Counted from the stretch's first letter, positions 1 to 12,754 are shown. The stretch is 64,000 bases of DNA from Tricholomella constricta (GCA_013368375.1 JAACJP010000023.1:372001-436000); one strand, 5' to 3'. Made by a program: numbers and translations. The notes: generated by a model not told the origin, from the sequence alone.

Positions 1-211
1 CCGTCCTCGAGCTGCTTGCCAGCAAAGATAAGACGTTGTTGGTCGGGTGGGATTCTGTGATGAGCTGATTAGCAACCATGACTGCTCTCAGGGGCTTTAC
101 TACTAACCCCTCCTTGTCCTGAATCTTGGCCTTGACGTTGTCGATGGTATCTGAGGACTCGACCTCAAGAGTGATGGTCTTTCCAGTGAGGGTCTTTACA
201 AAAATCTGCAT
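1..211 (-). CDS. Ubiquitin (polyubiquitin or ubiquitin fusion), 5' part
   Basis: Ubiquitin is the small protein conjugated to lysines to mark proteins for the proteasome and other fates. Exon 1 (211 down to 108) encodes the start of ubiquitin, [20 protein letters not shown], and runs on to the QDKEG segment. A 53-nt GT-AG intron (107-55) splits the Gly35 codon. Exon 2 (54-1) gives [18 protein letters not shown] and runs off the window, so polyubiquitin cannot be told from a ubiquitin-ribosomal protein fusion. Start ATG is at 211. A TATAAA lies at 271-266, 55 bp upstream. Only 188 bp separate this start from the stop of the upstream same-strand WDR5 gene, so the core promoter is compact. Identity is essentially certain; the gene type is open. 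Confidence 0.96.
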   Translation of the reverse strand, partial: MQIFVKTLTGKTITLEVESSDTIDNVKAKIQDKEGLVVKPLRAVMVANQLITESHPTNNVLSLLASSSRT

Positions 212-265
212 GGTGTGTTTGGAGGTAAGAGTGGCGGTTGTTGAGGCGCTCGACAACCGAAACGC

Positions 266-271
266 TTTATA
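266..271 (-). promoter_or_regulatory. TATA box of the ubiquitin gene
   Basis: TATAAA reads on the minus strand 55 bp upstream of the ubiquitin ATG, inside the 188-bp gap after the WDR5 stop codon. Position and strand fit a core promoter; function is inferred. Confidence 0.5.
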
Positions 272-399
272 TGCTGACATGTCGGAGTCTGAATTGCATC
301 GCCTTATTCAGGCTGACTCACAAAAGCACAGAAGGTACCAGAATAAGCAGGTAGTACAACGAACCAGGCTCTACGCAGAAAGCTGTCCAGAAAATACTA

Positions 400-1809
<1,410 letters not shown>

Positions 1810-1913
1810 GGTGTCCAATACTAATTAGAATTAAATTGGAATCGGAATACTTATAGTCACGTGCACAAATTTTATCGTCGAGCAGAGCCTATCCTTGTTC
1901 GTCCACCAAAACG
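1810..1913. promoter_or_regulatory. Divergent promoter WDR5 / eIF3k with CACGTG
   Basis: This 104-bp region separates two start codons on opposite strands and must hold promoter elements for both. It contains the palindrome CACGTG at 1858-1863, near the middle, and an AT-rich block (about 1820-1850) on the WDR5 side. CACGTG is the E-box bound by bHLH factors such as Cbf1; the actual binder is unknown here. Confidence 0.55.
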
Positions 1914-2854
1914 ATGACTTCTTCATGGCTCACCCCTGAAACGCGCACCGAGCTCATTGAGGATCTGGTCTCAGGCGTAGGTTGGTGCTATACTGCTGTA
2001 AACTTTCCGAATGCACTCTGAAAGTTATTCAGATCGCTACAACCCATCAAACGTCTCCATCCTTGAGGACTACCTCTATCATCAGATCAGGAGCGAGGAG
2101 TATGACTGTCTAGCAAACCTTGCTATCCTAAAACTGTACGTTTGACATGCACATAGCAAAGATAAACTATACTAATCGAAACTTACAGTTACCAGTTCAA
2201 TCCCGAGCTCTACAATCCTGATGTCGTTGTCAACATCCTCTTAAAAGCCCTCACTGCCTGCCCTCTGCCCGATTTCAACCTCTGCATATCCCTATTAGAC
2301 GAGCGGACAGTCAGTGCCAACCTCGACGAGCCCGACCCACTGCCTTCCTTGCTCCCCATACTGAAGGGTCTGCACAGTCTGCTCTATCGGTGTCGGTTCC
2401 CTGCCTTCTGGACTGCGTACCGCTCTGAGGAATTAGAGACGTTACGTGACAACTACACCGTTGAATGTGTAGGATTTGAGAACGCAGTGCGGGAGGTTGC
2501 TATCCGCGCTGTCAAGGCTGCCTTCACACAGATCAGCACAGAACGACTTGGGTCATATCTCGAGTTGACTGGTACTGTTTGATGTCATGGTTGGTGAAGC
2601 TTTTTACTGATATTTTGATTTCTAGGCACTGATCTCCAAGCCTATATCCAAAAACTTGGTTGGACCATCGATGCATCTTCGTCGGTCATTTCAATCCCGC
2701 CGAACCCAGACAACCAGATTGAGGCCACCATCGTACAGGAAAGCATCAGCCTACCGCGTAAGTTATCCATTGACCATATCTACCTACCGGCGTTTGATCC
2801 TATTTCAACATAGAGCTCACGAAGGTCATCTCGCACGCTGCGCTCAAGGCATAA
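1914..2854 (+). CDS. Translation initiation factor eIF3 subunit k
   Basis: eIF3k is a PCI-fold subunit of eIF3, which organises the 40S preinitiation complex; it is a non-core subunit often kept in filamentous fungi. Five exons (1914-1980, 2033-2135, 2189-2571, 2626-2757, 2814-2854) join in frame. Key family segments are DRYNPSNVSILEDYLYHQI, YDCLANLAILKLYQFNPELY, NILLKALTACPLPDFNLC, CRFPAFWTAYRSEE, and KLGWTIDASSSVISIPPNPD near the C-terminus. The length of roughly 240 residues fits the family (about 220). The start is the first ATG, and the DRYNP codon is completed across intron 1. The gene converges on the transporter at 2982, with a 127-bp gap. Confidence 0.93.
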
Positions 2855-2981
2855 AGCATTCTGCATTTGTATCTATTTCACGGTTGCTACATATTGCCTA
2901 TCCATCTCTTGCTTTGACTTCCGACCCCCGATATAAATCCAGATTGATGAGAAAAAGATTTCAAGGAGACACACGAAAACG

Positions 2982-5314
2982 TTACAGCGCCAGAAATGCT
3001 GCAAGTGTTCCCCAAACCGCCATGATGACACCGACGGCAAGAAAAGTGCCATCAAGCAGACTACATCGACCGGCGAGCATGACTTTTGCAGAGATGGGTC
3101 CAATGACGCACAGCATGAAGGCCGAGAAGGAGCCAAGGAATGCCATCATGGAACTAAAATCGGGGACCAGAATCGAGAAAAAAACGGAGAGTACCGTAAC
3201 TGACACTCGTTGAAAAACGGCGAAAGTTCTTCTAAGAGCCGCATGCGAACCTCGCGGAACGATCGTCAATCCATTGGATTTCGAAGCCATCTCTTCAGGA
3301 GCTGCGAGGTGCGTGTTGATACCAAGCAGAATCTCAATTGTAGCATTGAGCTGTGTTGTGTTACGGTGAGTTTACAAGTTTTGCTGACGAGTTGATACAG
3401 CTTACAGGTTGTGTTGTGAGGGCAAACTTTGACCTGTAGTAGTTTGTCAGTTCGGCACTTCAAGCGGCCAGGACATTACGACTGACAAGGGACTGATGAC
3501 CAGCATCCAGAGCGCAATTTTATTGAGAGTAGCGTTATACCCTGGTGTTTGCATAAGGTCGATACTAATCTGTGCTTTAATCAACAAAGAGCCAACCAAG
3601 CCTGTGTCGCGTGAACGACTGACCTCGGCGCTGACGTATTTACCAAACATCAGGTAGCCCGCGTACCCAATGAGGGCGTACAGGGATGTAGCAACGATCT
3701 TGAAAGCGGCTTAGCAGCAACTTCGAGATTGAGGTGGGTATACACTCACGAAGGCCCAGTTAATCATCCTGTCGAATTGGTTAGGATCTGCCATGTCTCT
3801 GGCCAGGGATGGGATGACAGCGTGCCCCGAGAACTTCAAAGGGTTAGGATCAGCCATCTCATCTTTCGCAGCGAAAATATTCCTACCCCTGCCATAAATA
3901 ACCCGAATGCCAGCCCCAGGCTATTCCAACTTTCGACTCCGTAGCTCGTTTCAGCAGGGCTCCAGAAGCTACCCGGCGCATCCGGCTTTGAGAAGCCGTC
4001 AATCACCACGACTAGGATGATTAGCACAGAAGAAATTATGCCGAGGATTGAAGTGTAGGAGAGTAAGGACAGCGGGAGGAAGACCGTCGGAAGGAATCTA
4101 GGAAAGGAACATAACTTATAAGGAGGCTATTGCGTCATGATGCTCTGCACTTACAGCACAAGACCCCAGAGTTTAAAAGTTGCAGTTGAGTACCTTGGTA
4201 TCAGTGTATGCAAAGAGTCCGCATAGAGTGTAACAAGTATAACACTTTATTCAACCATCAGTCACTACAGAAAGTGGTGAAACTTACAACAACGTAACTC
4301 ACCTGACAGCAAACAACTCAAGACAAAACATTATACTGATGAAAAGCATCGATGAAGGCCCGAAAGCCTTTCGTCCAATATCCGCATATGATCGTAGTCG
4401 AGGATCATCCAGAATAATTCGGGCAAGTATTTTAGCACTGACGAAAACCATCAGAATGTCGATATCTCAACGACACGAACGAACGAACGAACGTATAACA
4501 GGAAACGAAACCGTAGCAAATGATGAGGAATGTGCCAGTAGCCCAACCCGAGTAAGCAAAGGCGAGCGGCTCAGAAAGCATCCCGATGCCTAGTAATATG
4601 GCTATAGAGTTAAACAACTGAGAATTTTTTTCATGAGCCATAGCCTGTGAAGAGATAGGAGATTCGTCGAACCGTTTGACCAAAGGTACTCTTCCCCCCG
4701 TAGTTGTACCTTCCACTTTTTGACGAGCTTGCAGACGAACGTCGCCGCAAAGCTGGTCGCTTGAAAAGATCAACTGCTCGCTCAGCTACAACATTGGCCG
4801 GTCTGCTTGTAGTAGCGGGAGTCGATTGCCGACAAGGGTGGGGCGCGGCTGAAAACGAGATAGCTTTTCGAAGCAAAGGTGTAGTTTCCCTAGCACGTCC
4901 TTGCGTCCTTTTGAGGACGGGGATTTGCCTGTCCCTCTCCTGGTCAGCATAGCGAAGCTGGGGAGGTGCCAACGGCTGTTCGAGATTTTCGTCTTCCGCC
5001 TCCCATCCGAAATGGTCTACGAAGTCGCCCTGGGCCGTGGGTGTAAGATCTCCATGGTCTGAGGGCCCATTTTCTTCATCTCCTTCAGAGTATGCGCCGG
5101 TTTCGTCGTCGTCTGAAAATATTTCTGAATCTGACGCGGCTGTCACTTGTGATCCAGCAACGAAATACTGCGCCCTGCGATCTACAATATTTCAAGCTTC
5201 AGTTTCACTTCAATTGATGAAAAGGCAGGCTTCATTACACGACTCTATCGCATCTCTGACGCTTTGTGAACTTGAGAAAGACCCAACAGAGAAGGTTGTC
5301 GGAAGCGAGGTCAT
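2982..5314 (-). CDS. Avt1-type vacuolar amino-acid transporter (AAAP family)
   Basis: This is an amino-acid/auxin permease family (Aa_trans) transporter resembling yeast Avt1, which exchanges neutral amino acids for protons at the vacuole membrane. The N-terminal ~200 residues are acidic and Ser-rich (SDSEIFSDDDETGAYSEGDE). The membrane domain then starts with STFGQT, spliced to LFNSIAILLGIGMLSEPLAF, a hallmark of the family. Later helices include AKILARIILDDPRLRSYADI, MLFISIMFCLELFAV, WNSLGLAFGLFMAGVGIF and the terminal VGVIMAVWGTLAAFLAL. The in-frame GTG at 5146 is not a start. An upstream exon from ATG 5314 (MTSLPTTFSVGSFSSSQSVR) splices in frame through SYRRAQYFVAG, so I place the start there. 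Exact 3' exon joins were not all resolved. Confidence 0.85.
4476..4493. repeat. (CGAA)n tetranucleotide repeat
   Basis: Four and a half perfect CGAA units lie in an intron of the Avt1-like gene. It is a short microsatellite with no coding role. Confidence 0.8.
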
Positions 5315-5733
5315 TTTTTCAACGTTCACATATGTTGTGAGGATCGCGAACGTTGAACGAGTCTCGCAGGTCTGAAGCAGTGATCAATTCAGTCTCCATC
5401 ACAGATTTTATGAAAAAGATTCCCGGGACAACTTACCCATTACATAGTGGAGCACTGTAGATCTTGCTAGAAGTTTTATTTGAGCTGTGCGTAAGTTGTG
5501 TGGACAGATATGAACTATGACGGCAGAAACAGGGTCGTATGATTACTCTTCATTCTCAATAAAACTCTATGACTGCACAATACTCTCCCCTCATTCTACA
5601 CGGTAGGTATAAGCTATATTAGTTTCACAGTGTTTAAAACATCTGGGTATTACTATGCACAGGACGAAGATGAAGAAGATAGCGCTCTAAGTATTATTTC
5701 ACAACCTTGTATTGGTCACGTTGACTGAGTATT
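5315..5733. other. Intergenic: Itc1 3' region and Avt1-like promoter
   Basis: No gene is seen in these 419 bases. Both flanking genes are on the minus strand, so this holds the 3' UTR and terminator of the Itc1 gene followed by the transporter promoter. A minus-strand AATAAA (plus TTTATT at 5475-5480), about 255 nt beyond the Itc1 stop, is a candidate polyadenylation signal. Confidence 0.5.
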
Positions 5734-8700
5734 TCAAGACGAAGATACCGCTCTGCGATTCGTCCACATCATGTAAGGTTCACGAGTGACGTCGTAGCCA
5801 CTCTTCGTTCGTGCACTGCGCCTCGCTTCTGGGAGCCTCGCGTTCACGTTTACATCCTTGAGAAAAGTGATCAGGATGACGCCTTGGGCGTGATAAACGT
5901 TTACGTACCGCTATGCGTCGCCGAATCCCTGCCGTGATATGCGTCCACCACTTGGTCAAGGCGGTCTTGAGAGCGATCTCTCGATGACCCTTGGTGTTGA
6001 GCCAGGCAACAAATTCGTCAAGCTGTGAATCAAACATCTCAGTCCACGAATCGAATCGAAAAGAAGAAACAATAAAAGAAACCAACCTCTTCCAAGTCGG
6101 AGTAGACGGCCCAATCGCCAGATCCCAACACTCCAGTCACACCTTCCTCCTCCTTTCTGCGCCCTTCGATATCCTCATCCTTCCTCAGCGCAAGAAGATC
6201 CATATCAAACTCGCTCGGACCCTGGATAAACAGTCTGCCTGTTCCATATTGGGCCACGCCCCCACTCCCCACCAACGATGCGGATCCCATGCCATCGAAC
6301 CACCAGATCCGGTTGTAGAACCTGTCTTTGCCGAGAGGCTTGACCCGAACAGCTCCAAGTAGTTTCCTGAACTCCCGTTCAATGCCCTCCAGGCGTCGTT
6401 CGAGTTTGTTCACTTCCTCGTCTAGGCGGCGGTGTTCAGATAGAGCCTGCTTGATCGATGCTTGCTTCGCCCGAGCGGCTTCTCGCTGCTTCGCATGAGC
6501 AGTCGTCGCCGCCTTGAGTCGAAGCTCTTTCTGGCGAGCCGAGTTCTTCTTGCCGCCGTTTGACGTCGACGGGGTCTCGGAACCACCTTCAGATACGTCA
6601 GAGAGGTCGCTGGAATCCTGCATCACGACGTCTTGGTCGATCCCATTCTTAGCGGCTGGATCCTCCTTTGCTTCTTCCTTGAGGGTGCTCATCTCCTCGA
6701 GGCTGTACATGATTAGGCAAGTTTACAGAGGAAAGAGAGGGTGACTTACAACTGCTTCTTCAGACGATTAACATCAATTTTTTCCTTCCGAAGAGCGGTT
6801 AATTGCTCTTCACACGACTCCATGTGTGCGTGAATGGCTTTACTTGAAATCGCCATGTTGCACATAAATGACAGGATGGCGATCTTGTCATGAGGAGGGA
6901 GTGAGTAGTACCGTTCAGCAGGCGTAGCACGTTGCGAGAGGGAGAAAGACACAGGCGTGGAAACTCTGGAGCTCGACGATGACGGAGACGATGTTTCTGC
7001 AGATGATTCTGGAGCAAAAAGCAGGCGAGTTAAGACCTCTCGAAGGCGGGGAAAATTCGCGACAGTCGCGTGCTGAAATAAGATTGAGTTAGGGAGAGGT
7101 GAAAGAAGGAGAGTCCAGGGACGAACGTCTTTCAAACAACCGACTAGCGCATCTTCCCAGCCTTCGCGCCCCTCTGTATGTCTCAGAGGGACTCGCTCCC
7201 AGTTGTTACCAACATCAGCCATGGCGGCGGTCAGTTCGTCGAATGGGATGCCGAATAAAGGGTCATCTGAATCGTCATCTTGTTGCAACTCTTCGTGGAC
7301 TCTGATCAAGGAGACGAGAGCACTGTGGCGCTGGAAGGCGACAGTCCGGAGGTTGTAAATGAGTGTCGAGTGGATTTCAGCAAGTAAAGCGCAGGACGGG
7401 TCTGTGACAGAGTGGCGGATAGCATGCTCATATTCATCCAGAGTGAAAGTGGAAAGGTGCAGCGGTTGACTAGGGAAAAACGTCAGCATGATGCCGTGTT
7501 GCATAGTCCAGAAACGAACCCATATACGACCAAGAAATTCCAACCCATCAAAAAGGCCTCAAATGTGCCAGGCGTATCGTTAAAAGGAATTACACGGCTG
7601 GCATGTGGTCTTTGCACCTTCATGCCCGCCTTTTTATCCTTCTCTCCCAATCGCACATCAAGATCCTCAGTTGGGTAACGAATTGGCTTCTTCTTCTTTT
7701 TCTCTGCAGCCAGACGCTCTGCCTCCTCCTTCACCTGCTTTTGTTTTTCGAGTTTTTCACGTGCTTCGCGCTCTCGTTTTTCGGCTACAGCAGCAAGGGT
7801 TTTCGGTGTTAGCACTCAATTTCAAGGGAGGTGACAAGGGAAAAGGCTATCGTACCTCTCTCTTCCTGGGCAGGCGTCATCTTCTTCTGCCTTTTCGCCG
7901 GTGGGCCCTCCTTATCCTCCCAAATCTTTTTCCGCTTGTCAATTTCCCCCTTTTTGATAGTTTCGACGCCCTTGCGTGTCTCCTCTGGCATGATGGACTC
8001 GAGCCCATAACGTTTTGCGATGGCGGGCTTGACAGTCCAAGGGGACGCAACAGCGGCTTCGCGATCTACGCAATCGCGAATGAATCGACGAAGAATGGAT
8101 TTTGAAAACGAAAGACGGTCGCGACTGGATGCATAATAAGATAAGAAAAATCCGTCAATGAAGGGAAGTCCCAAGGCCATACATACCTCATCATTCCGCA
8201 TTGAACCTCCATGAGGCTACCAACCATCTTGCCATCCTTTTCAGTGCCTTTTGAACCGCCTTGCTTCTTGTCATGGCTCTTGTCCTTTTCCAACTCGAGT
8301 ATATGGACCCAATAGAAATACAAAGTGGGGTTGTCCTGTACATTTGCATCCTTGGTCGGAACCTTGAGATCGCCGCCAATGACATGAGGCGCATCGTCTT
8401 CCAATGACGACGTTGAGGATGATGATGACTCTTTATGCGCGTCGCGCGCTCCGACATCAGAACTGTATTTAGGGGGATACACCTTCTCGACCCTGGCGTA
8501 ATACCTGTATGATTCGTGAGATGGGCTGCGACAATGAAAAGGGGCCTGTTGTGAGCTTACTTGGTGCCAGATAAATCGACTACGACTCCTGTAAACGTGC
8601 AGTCGCGATGAGTGAGCAAGGGCGGTGGAACGCATATAGAACGTATACGCACTCTCGCCCTTGAAATATCGGTCCTTGAAGCGCTCATACACAGCCTCTA

Positions 8701-9164
8701 CAAGGTGGTCAAGGCGCCCCATAACCTCTGTGAAGCAAACGGCACGTCAGGGGATGAACGAACACGTCGATGCGACGGATGCAGATGGGGACATACGCCA
8801 CTGGACGGCTTTGAGGACTGCAGGCTTAAGTGGTTCAGAAAACCTATGTTGCATAGTTCGTGCCTCTTGCTTTTCGCTCTCAACAGCCTGGAAGTAGTCC
8901 AGGCCGCTCTTGCCTGTGACCTCGCACTGGAACTGCTTTAGGCGATAGAAGGACATACGGGCGGCGTACGCTCTGTGAGGAGGGACATGGATGAGCCAAA
9001 GAGGGCGGGGCGCTTTGCGGGCGTAGCACTTACTCGTATGTCTCGAAGATTTCTCCGGTCTCTTGGAGGTAGAACACCTCCCTAGTGGGATCAGACCTTG
9101 CGGCCTGCAGCAGAGCCTCAGAGGGCTCGGTGAGGACCACTCTCTTGCGGCGGCAGGTAGGCAT
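5734..9164 (-). CDS. ISWI chromatin-remodelling complex subunit Itc1/Acf1 (WAC-DDT-WHIM)
   Basis: Itc1/Acf1 proteins partner the ISWI ATPase and direct nucleosome sliding and spacing. The N-terminal WAC domain starts at ATG 9164 (MPTCRRKRVVL) with the family pattern VFYLQETGEIFETYEAYAAR and FQCEVTGKSGLDYFQAVESE. A basic coiled coil (about 7690-7900, Lys/Glu-rich) precedes the DDT domain at about 7560-7250 (TPGTFEAFLMGWNFL; HLSTFTLDEYEHAI). A second coiled coil (RRLDEEVNKLERRLEGIERE) leads to the WHIM/WSD segment (KPLGKDRFYNRIWWFDGMGS) near 6400-6250. The final exons give LDEFVAWLNTKGHREIALKT and, after an intron, PYMMWTNRRAVSSS before TGA at 5736-5734. That last join is supported by the conserved C-terminal WTNRRA. 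At least nine exons. A long upstream region (1.1 kb) carries a G-rich tract and an E-box inverted repeat. Confidence 0.9.
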
Positions 9165-9242
9165 GGAGAGAGCGAGGGAAAACGGGGATAAAAGTGGGCT
9201 ATGGGGCTCAGACGGGAGCAAAATGGAGTAGAAAGAGAATCT

Positions 9243-9281
9243 GGGAGGGGAGGGGACGGGGAAGGGGCAGAGGGGACGGGG
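9243..9281 (+). other. G-quadruplex-prone tract upstream of Itc1
   Basis: Seven runs of three or four G separated by one- or two-base loops (GGG at 9243, GGGG at 9247, 9252, 9258, 9264, 9272 and 9278) fill 39 bases on the plus strand. Plus is the template strand for Itc1, and the tract sits 79-117 bp upstream of its ATG. The pattern satisfies the usual G4 rule; formation in cells is inference. Confidence 0.7.
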
Positions 9282-9783
9282 AGAGATGGGCGGGAGAGAG
9301 AGGAAGGATCGTGGTGGTGGGAGGAAAGAGGGAGGGAGGTGATGCGGGAAGCGGCAAAGAAAGGGACAGGTGGCTGGCGGAGGGCGAGTGAGTGTATAAG
9401 GTCATTGTCATTTTCTCCACCCTCCGTGGCCTCCCCGCCTATTTTCACCCATCCCATCCGAATTTCTCCTCGCCTTTCCCGACCCTTTGCATCCTGCCTC
9501 ACCGCCTTCCTCACTGCCCAGCTCCCCACCCGACTACACCGCCCCACGTCGCCGTTTCCGTGTGCTCACCTGTCCAGCACATGTCTTCTCAAACAGACGC
9601 TTCGGATTCGAGACCTGTGGCAACCAATGTCTTACTGACTCTCACCCTCCGCCCCTTTCCTCTCATTCAGCATCGGGCTTTCTCGTAAATATACGCAGTT
9701 TTGTCAGGCTGTCCATCAACCTCCTCCTCTCCTGCATCGTCAATCTTGATTCCTCATTTTTTTGCACTTGGTGTGGCTTAATC

Positions 9784-9810
9784 ATCACGTGCATAAGTAT
9801 TACACGTGAT
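9784..9810. promoter_or_regulatory. Paired E-box inverted repeat (ATCACGTG / CACGTGAT)
   Basis: Two CACGTG palindromes (9786-9791 and 9803-9808) sit in an 8-bp perfect inverted repeat with an 11-nt spacer, about 620 bp upstream of the Itc1 start. Two E-boxes this close suggest cooperative bHLH binding. No other nearby start codon competes for it, apart from 3' flank function. Confidence 0.5.
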
Positions 9811-10298
9811 CGTGACGCGCAGAAGGGAAAAAAAAACATAGCACCGCAAATAAGTGCCCCCACAAGCTCCAGTCAATAAATATTCATTGATTGTCATAAA
9901 CTGTCCCAGTTGTTAGTATGCGGTTAAGGTATGTGTACGTAAAAGGAGACCAGTATTCATGCACGGCGAACCATGGTATCCGTAAGTAAATGACGTGCAA
10001 AGAGAAGACTGGCACGTAGGAATGTTAAAGAGGCATAGAGAAAGAAATGTACGGCGAGGTCCATGAATGTCACTTGGAATTTTCCTCAATCGATGCTGCG
10101 ACGCTTGTCCTCATTTCTGGGGGCTTCAGGAGTGCCGATAAGCCTAAGCTTATCTCGAAAGCCAGATCGCGACTTTGTTAAACTCGAGCATTTCACTGTC
10201 TCCTTTGCGGATAGAGGCGACGAGTCACTATTCGGCTGCGTCGCTGAAACCTTTTTCTAACAACCCCGAGAATTAGCTTAACAACCGGGTTTATAAAA

Positions 10299-12594
10299 TC
10301 AAAAGCGAACCGAATTCTTTCTCCCCAGACCGAAGAAGCGCTTCTTGAACGGCGACGCCGGGTCCGGGCTGTCCTGGCCAGTTGTCCTGGATTTGTTCTT
10401 GGTATCCACAGCGTCCATAATAACGATCGCTTTCGCCTGCGAAGTTGGCATCGTATGCTCAACAGCGGGGTGAGACAACTCTGTGCTTGGACATGCGATG
10501 CCGCTAGGCTGTGGAGCAGCATCTGCGCCATCGATGTTTACGAGCACCCAGCCTTTCCCACTGCCCAGGCTCGGTGAATCCACACCAGTACCCTTGGCCA
10601 TACTGGGCAAGGGATGGGGCGTTGTTTCGGCAATCAAGCCGACAAGAGCTGCTTCGCTCTTTCTTAAATGCATATCAGGTCGCGTGAGTTCGGGAGACGC
10701 GACGCGCGAGGTGACTTCGTGAATGGGCGTTTTCGGACCGCCGTGCTTCTCCTCAAAAGTCGGGCTGGCCATGTCGCCGTCGGTGTCTTCGTGCTTCTCG
10801 TCTATTGGCGTCGGCTGCCATGCACCAGGCAGCATGGGCCCCAAGGAAGACGCTCTTTCATTCGTCGGGGTAGATGAACTTTCGTTTTCTCCGAGCTTCG
10901 CAGCTTGGTCCTGGGCAAGGGCTTCTCCAATACCTGTCCATTTGATGGGAACATTGTAGCTAGTATCGCTAGTGGAAGAGAAAGCAGAATCCCTGAATGC
11001 GCCAGGCCCGAGTAATTGCAAGGTTGGGGCATCAGCATCCTGCCCTAATGCCGGAGGAGATTGCGCCGGGGGAGGCACGGAGGATGTCAGAAGAGGAGGC
11101 GTCTTTGTCCGAGTGGACACTGGACGAAGAGGACTTCGGGGACGATTGGGTGGTGTTATGGATCGATGCTTAGACGATGCATTGGCTGGCGCTTGTGCTG
11201 CTGGGGAAACAGGAACTGCTGGTGTCTCAGAGTTGCCAAGCGGGGATGCGGTATGAAACACATCTGGTGAGAAGCCGGTCGCACCTACGCCCGTCATGTC
11301 CTCCACACCACTTGATATCATACTCGGGAGGTTTGTCCTTATAGCTTCCATGGTCGATGAGTCCATTTCGTGCACAACGGAAACTGGCACTTGCGCCCGA
11401 GGTGCAGGCTTGCGAAGCAACGCTGGGCTCTGGGACATCTGTGAATCGGTGGCGAAATGCGGGTGGCTCCGGTAGCCATGAGTGAACTGGAAACCAGTAC
11501 CATCCTCGGTAGCCGCTCGGACATGTTGAGGGGTATAGGGTTGGGCTACTGCGCTATTTGGTTCAGTTGCAAGTCTTCTGTGTTGACTATATGAACCAGG
11601 AGTAGACCCCGACTGCTGCAAGCCGGAGAATTCGAGGCTCTGTGCATGTCGCTTTATATCTCCATGAGAGCCACTCAAAGCAGACGGGGCAGAAGAATCC
11701 TGGCGCACTAGATCATCCGTCGAATTGGAACCCGGTCCCGTGAAGACCCACAGGTCTTTAAAGCGAGAACGATTGGTCAAGGAGATGGACGAAAGGAGGG
11801 TAAATGACTGGGCATCAAGGGACGAAAGAAGTGCGAGGATTTGTCGCAAGGAGTCCGTGGCAAAGGTATCCTGCTGAAACCCTGTAAACAAATCAGTCAT
11901 GGAAACGATGAGGATGAATGACAAGAGGTGTACATTTGTATCCCTTTAACTTGAATTCGAAAGAGTTGTCCCCGACCTTCTTTTCTGAGACAACACCGCG
12001 TGGCCACGAGGCACGCACAGCCTGAAGAATAGCAGGGGTCAAATGTAGGGGCGGCGCGATGACACGCATCAGAGTCGGGGAGAGAAACGAGAGGGCAAAT
12101 GGCACCCGTTTGGTCTTGTGCTTATCGGACGAGATGCTGGCAGAGCTATCTCGAAAAGGAGAAGCACTCGTCGGTAGAGGGGTTGCCGACCGCGAGCCAG
12201 CGGAAGTAGTCAATGGCTTGGAAAACGCCATTGCCAGACGGTCGTCATTCTCTCGACCATAGTCCAGGCTGGACAAGTATATGTATCCGCAATGGTAGAT
12301 GATAGCGAGGATGTCGATGAGGAGTTTCTCGGACTTGACACTCTTGGGGCTTGCCCATGGCTTGCCGTCAAGCACGAATTCGCAGAGGTTCTGATGGACG
12401 TCCTCACGAAAGGCGGTGAGTATGGCGTAGTTGTCGAGGAGGGTGCGGAGAGTAGCGACGACGGAGGGTGGAAAGGAGTAGAGGCGGACGAAGTTGGAGC
12501 TGGCAATGGCGACGATGGCAAACGAATTGGGCGCAGACTTGAGCTCGCGAACGAATTCCTTCCTTGGCACGAAGCCATTAGAAGATTGCGACAT
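10299..12594 (-). CDS. Uncharacterised protein with conserved N-terminal region and Pro/Ser-rich tail
   Basis: I do not recognise this family. Two exons (12594-11934 and 11881-10299) join through KGYKWFQQD to give 747 residues; both exons sum to an exact codon count. The first ~120 residues look folded: RKEFVRELKSAPNSFAIVAI, FSPPS-type motifs, a run of hydrophobic helices (LLDNYAILTAFREDVHQNLC) and LLIDILAIIYHCGYIYLSSL. Residues ~180-260 (VPFALSFLSPTLMRVIAPPL) and the start of exon 2 (DSLRQILALLSSLDAQSFTL) also look structured. The rest is low-complexity Ser/Pro/Thr, with a basic end KKRFFGLGRKNSVRF. There is no signal peptide. It is divergent from the oxidoreductase over 160 bp. Start is ATG 12594. 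Confidence 0.75.
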
Positions 12595-12754
12595 TTGACC
12601 ACAGACGCAGGACACAGGAGACACAAACACGTTGACGTCATGTGCCCCGCCCCCCGCCCTCCGCTCCGCCCCGCTCCGCCCCCGGTCCGACGGTCCGCCC
12701 ACTCACTTTACTTTTAAAATCGGATGCCATTCTCCAAATCCCCCTCATTCCCCC
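12595..12754. promoter_or_regulatory. Divergent promoter with CRE site and GC boxes
   Basis: This 160-bp spacer between divergent start codons contains the full palindromic CRE TGACGTCA at 12633-12640, the site of bZIP factors of the ATF/CREB type. It is followed by a C-rich block (12645-12683) with five runs of three or more C separated by G or short loops, resembling GC boxes and G-quadruplex-prone on the minus strand. Confidence 0.55.

Larger units (their letters stand above)
9165..10298. other. Gene-free: Itc1 upstream region and 3' flank of next gene
   Basis: No convincing gene in these 1134 bases. The part nearest Itc1 (9165-9640) is strongly strand-biased: purine-rich on plus up to about 9390, then pyrimidine-rich. 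Open frames there come from that bias and lack family sequence. Around 9784-9810 lies a CACGTG inverted repeat. The distal part (about 9900-10298) is presumably the 3' UTR of the uncharacterised minus-strand gene. Confidence 0.55.

Noticed and set aside
7755..7770. CACGTG inside the Itc1 coding region, and similar hits in the RdRP and Rap1 genes
   Set aside because: Within genes the count is no higher than chance for a 6-mer in 64 kb, so only the short intergenic hits are reported.
9194..9879. Several plus-strand open frames rich in Gly/Arg/Glu or Pro/Ser
   Set aside because: They reflect the purine/pyrimidine bias upstream of Itc1 and have no conserved content.
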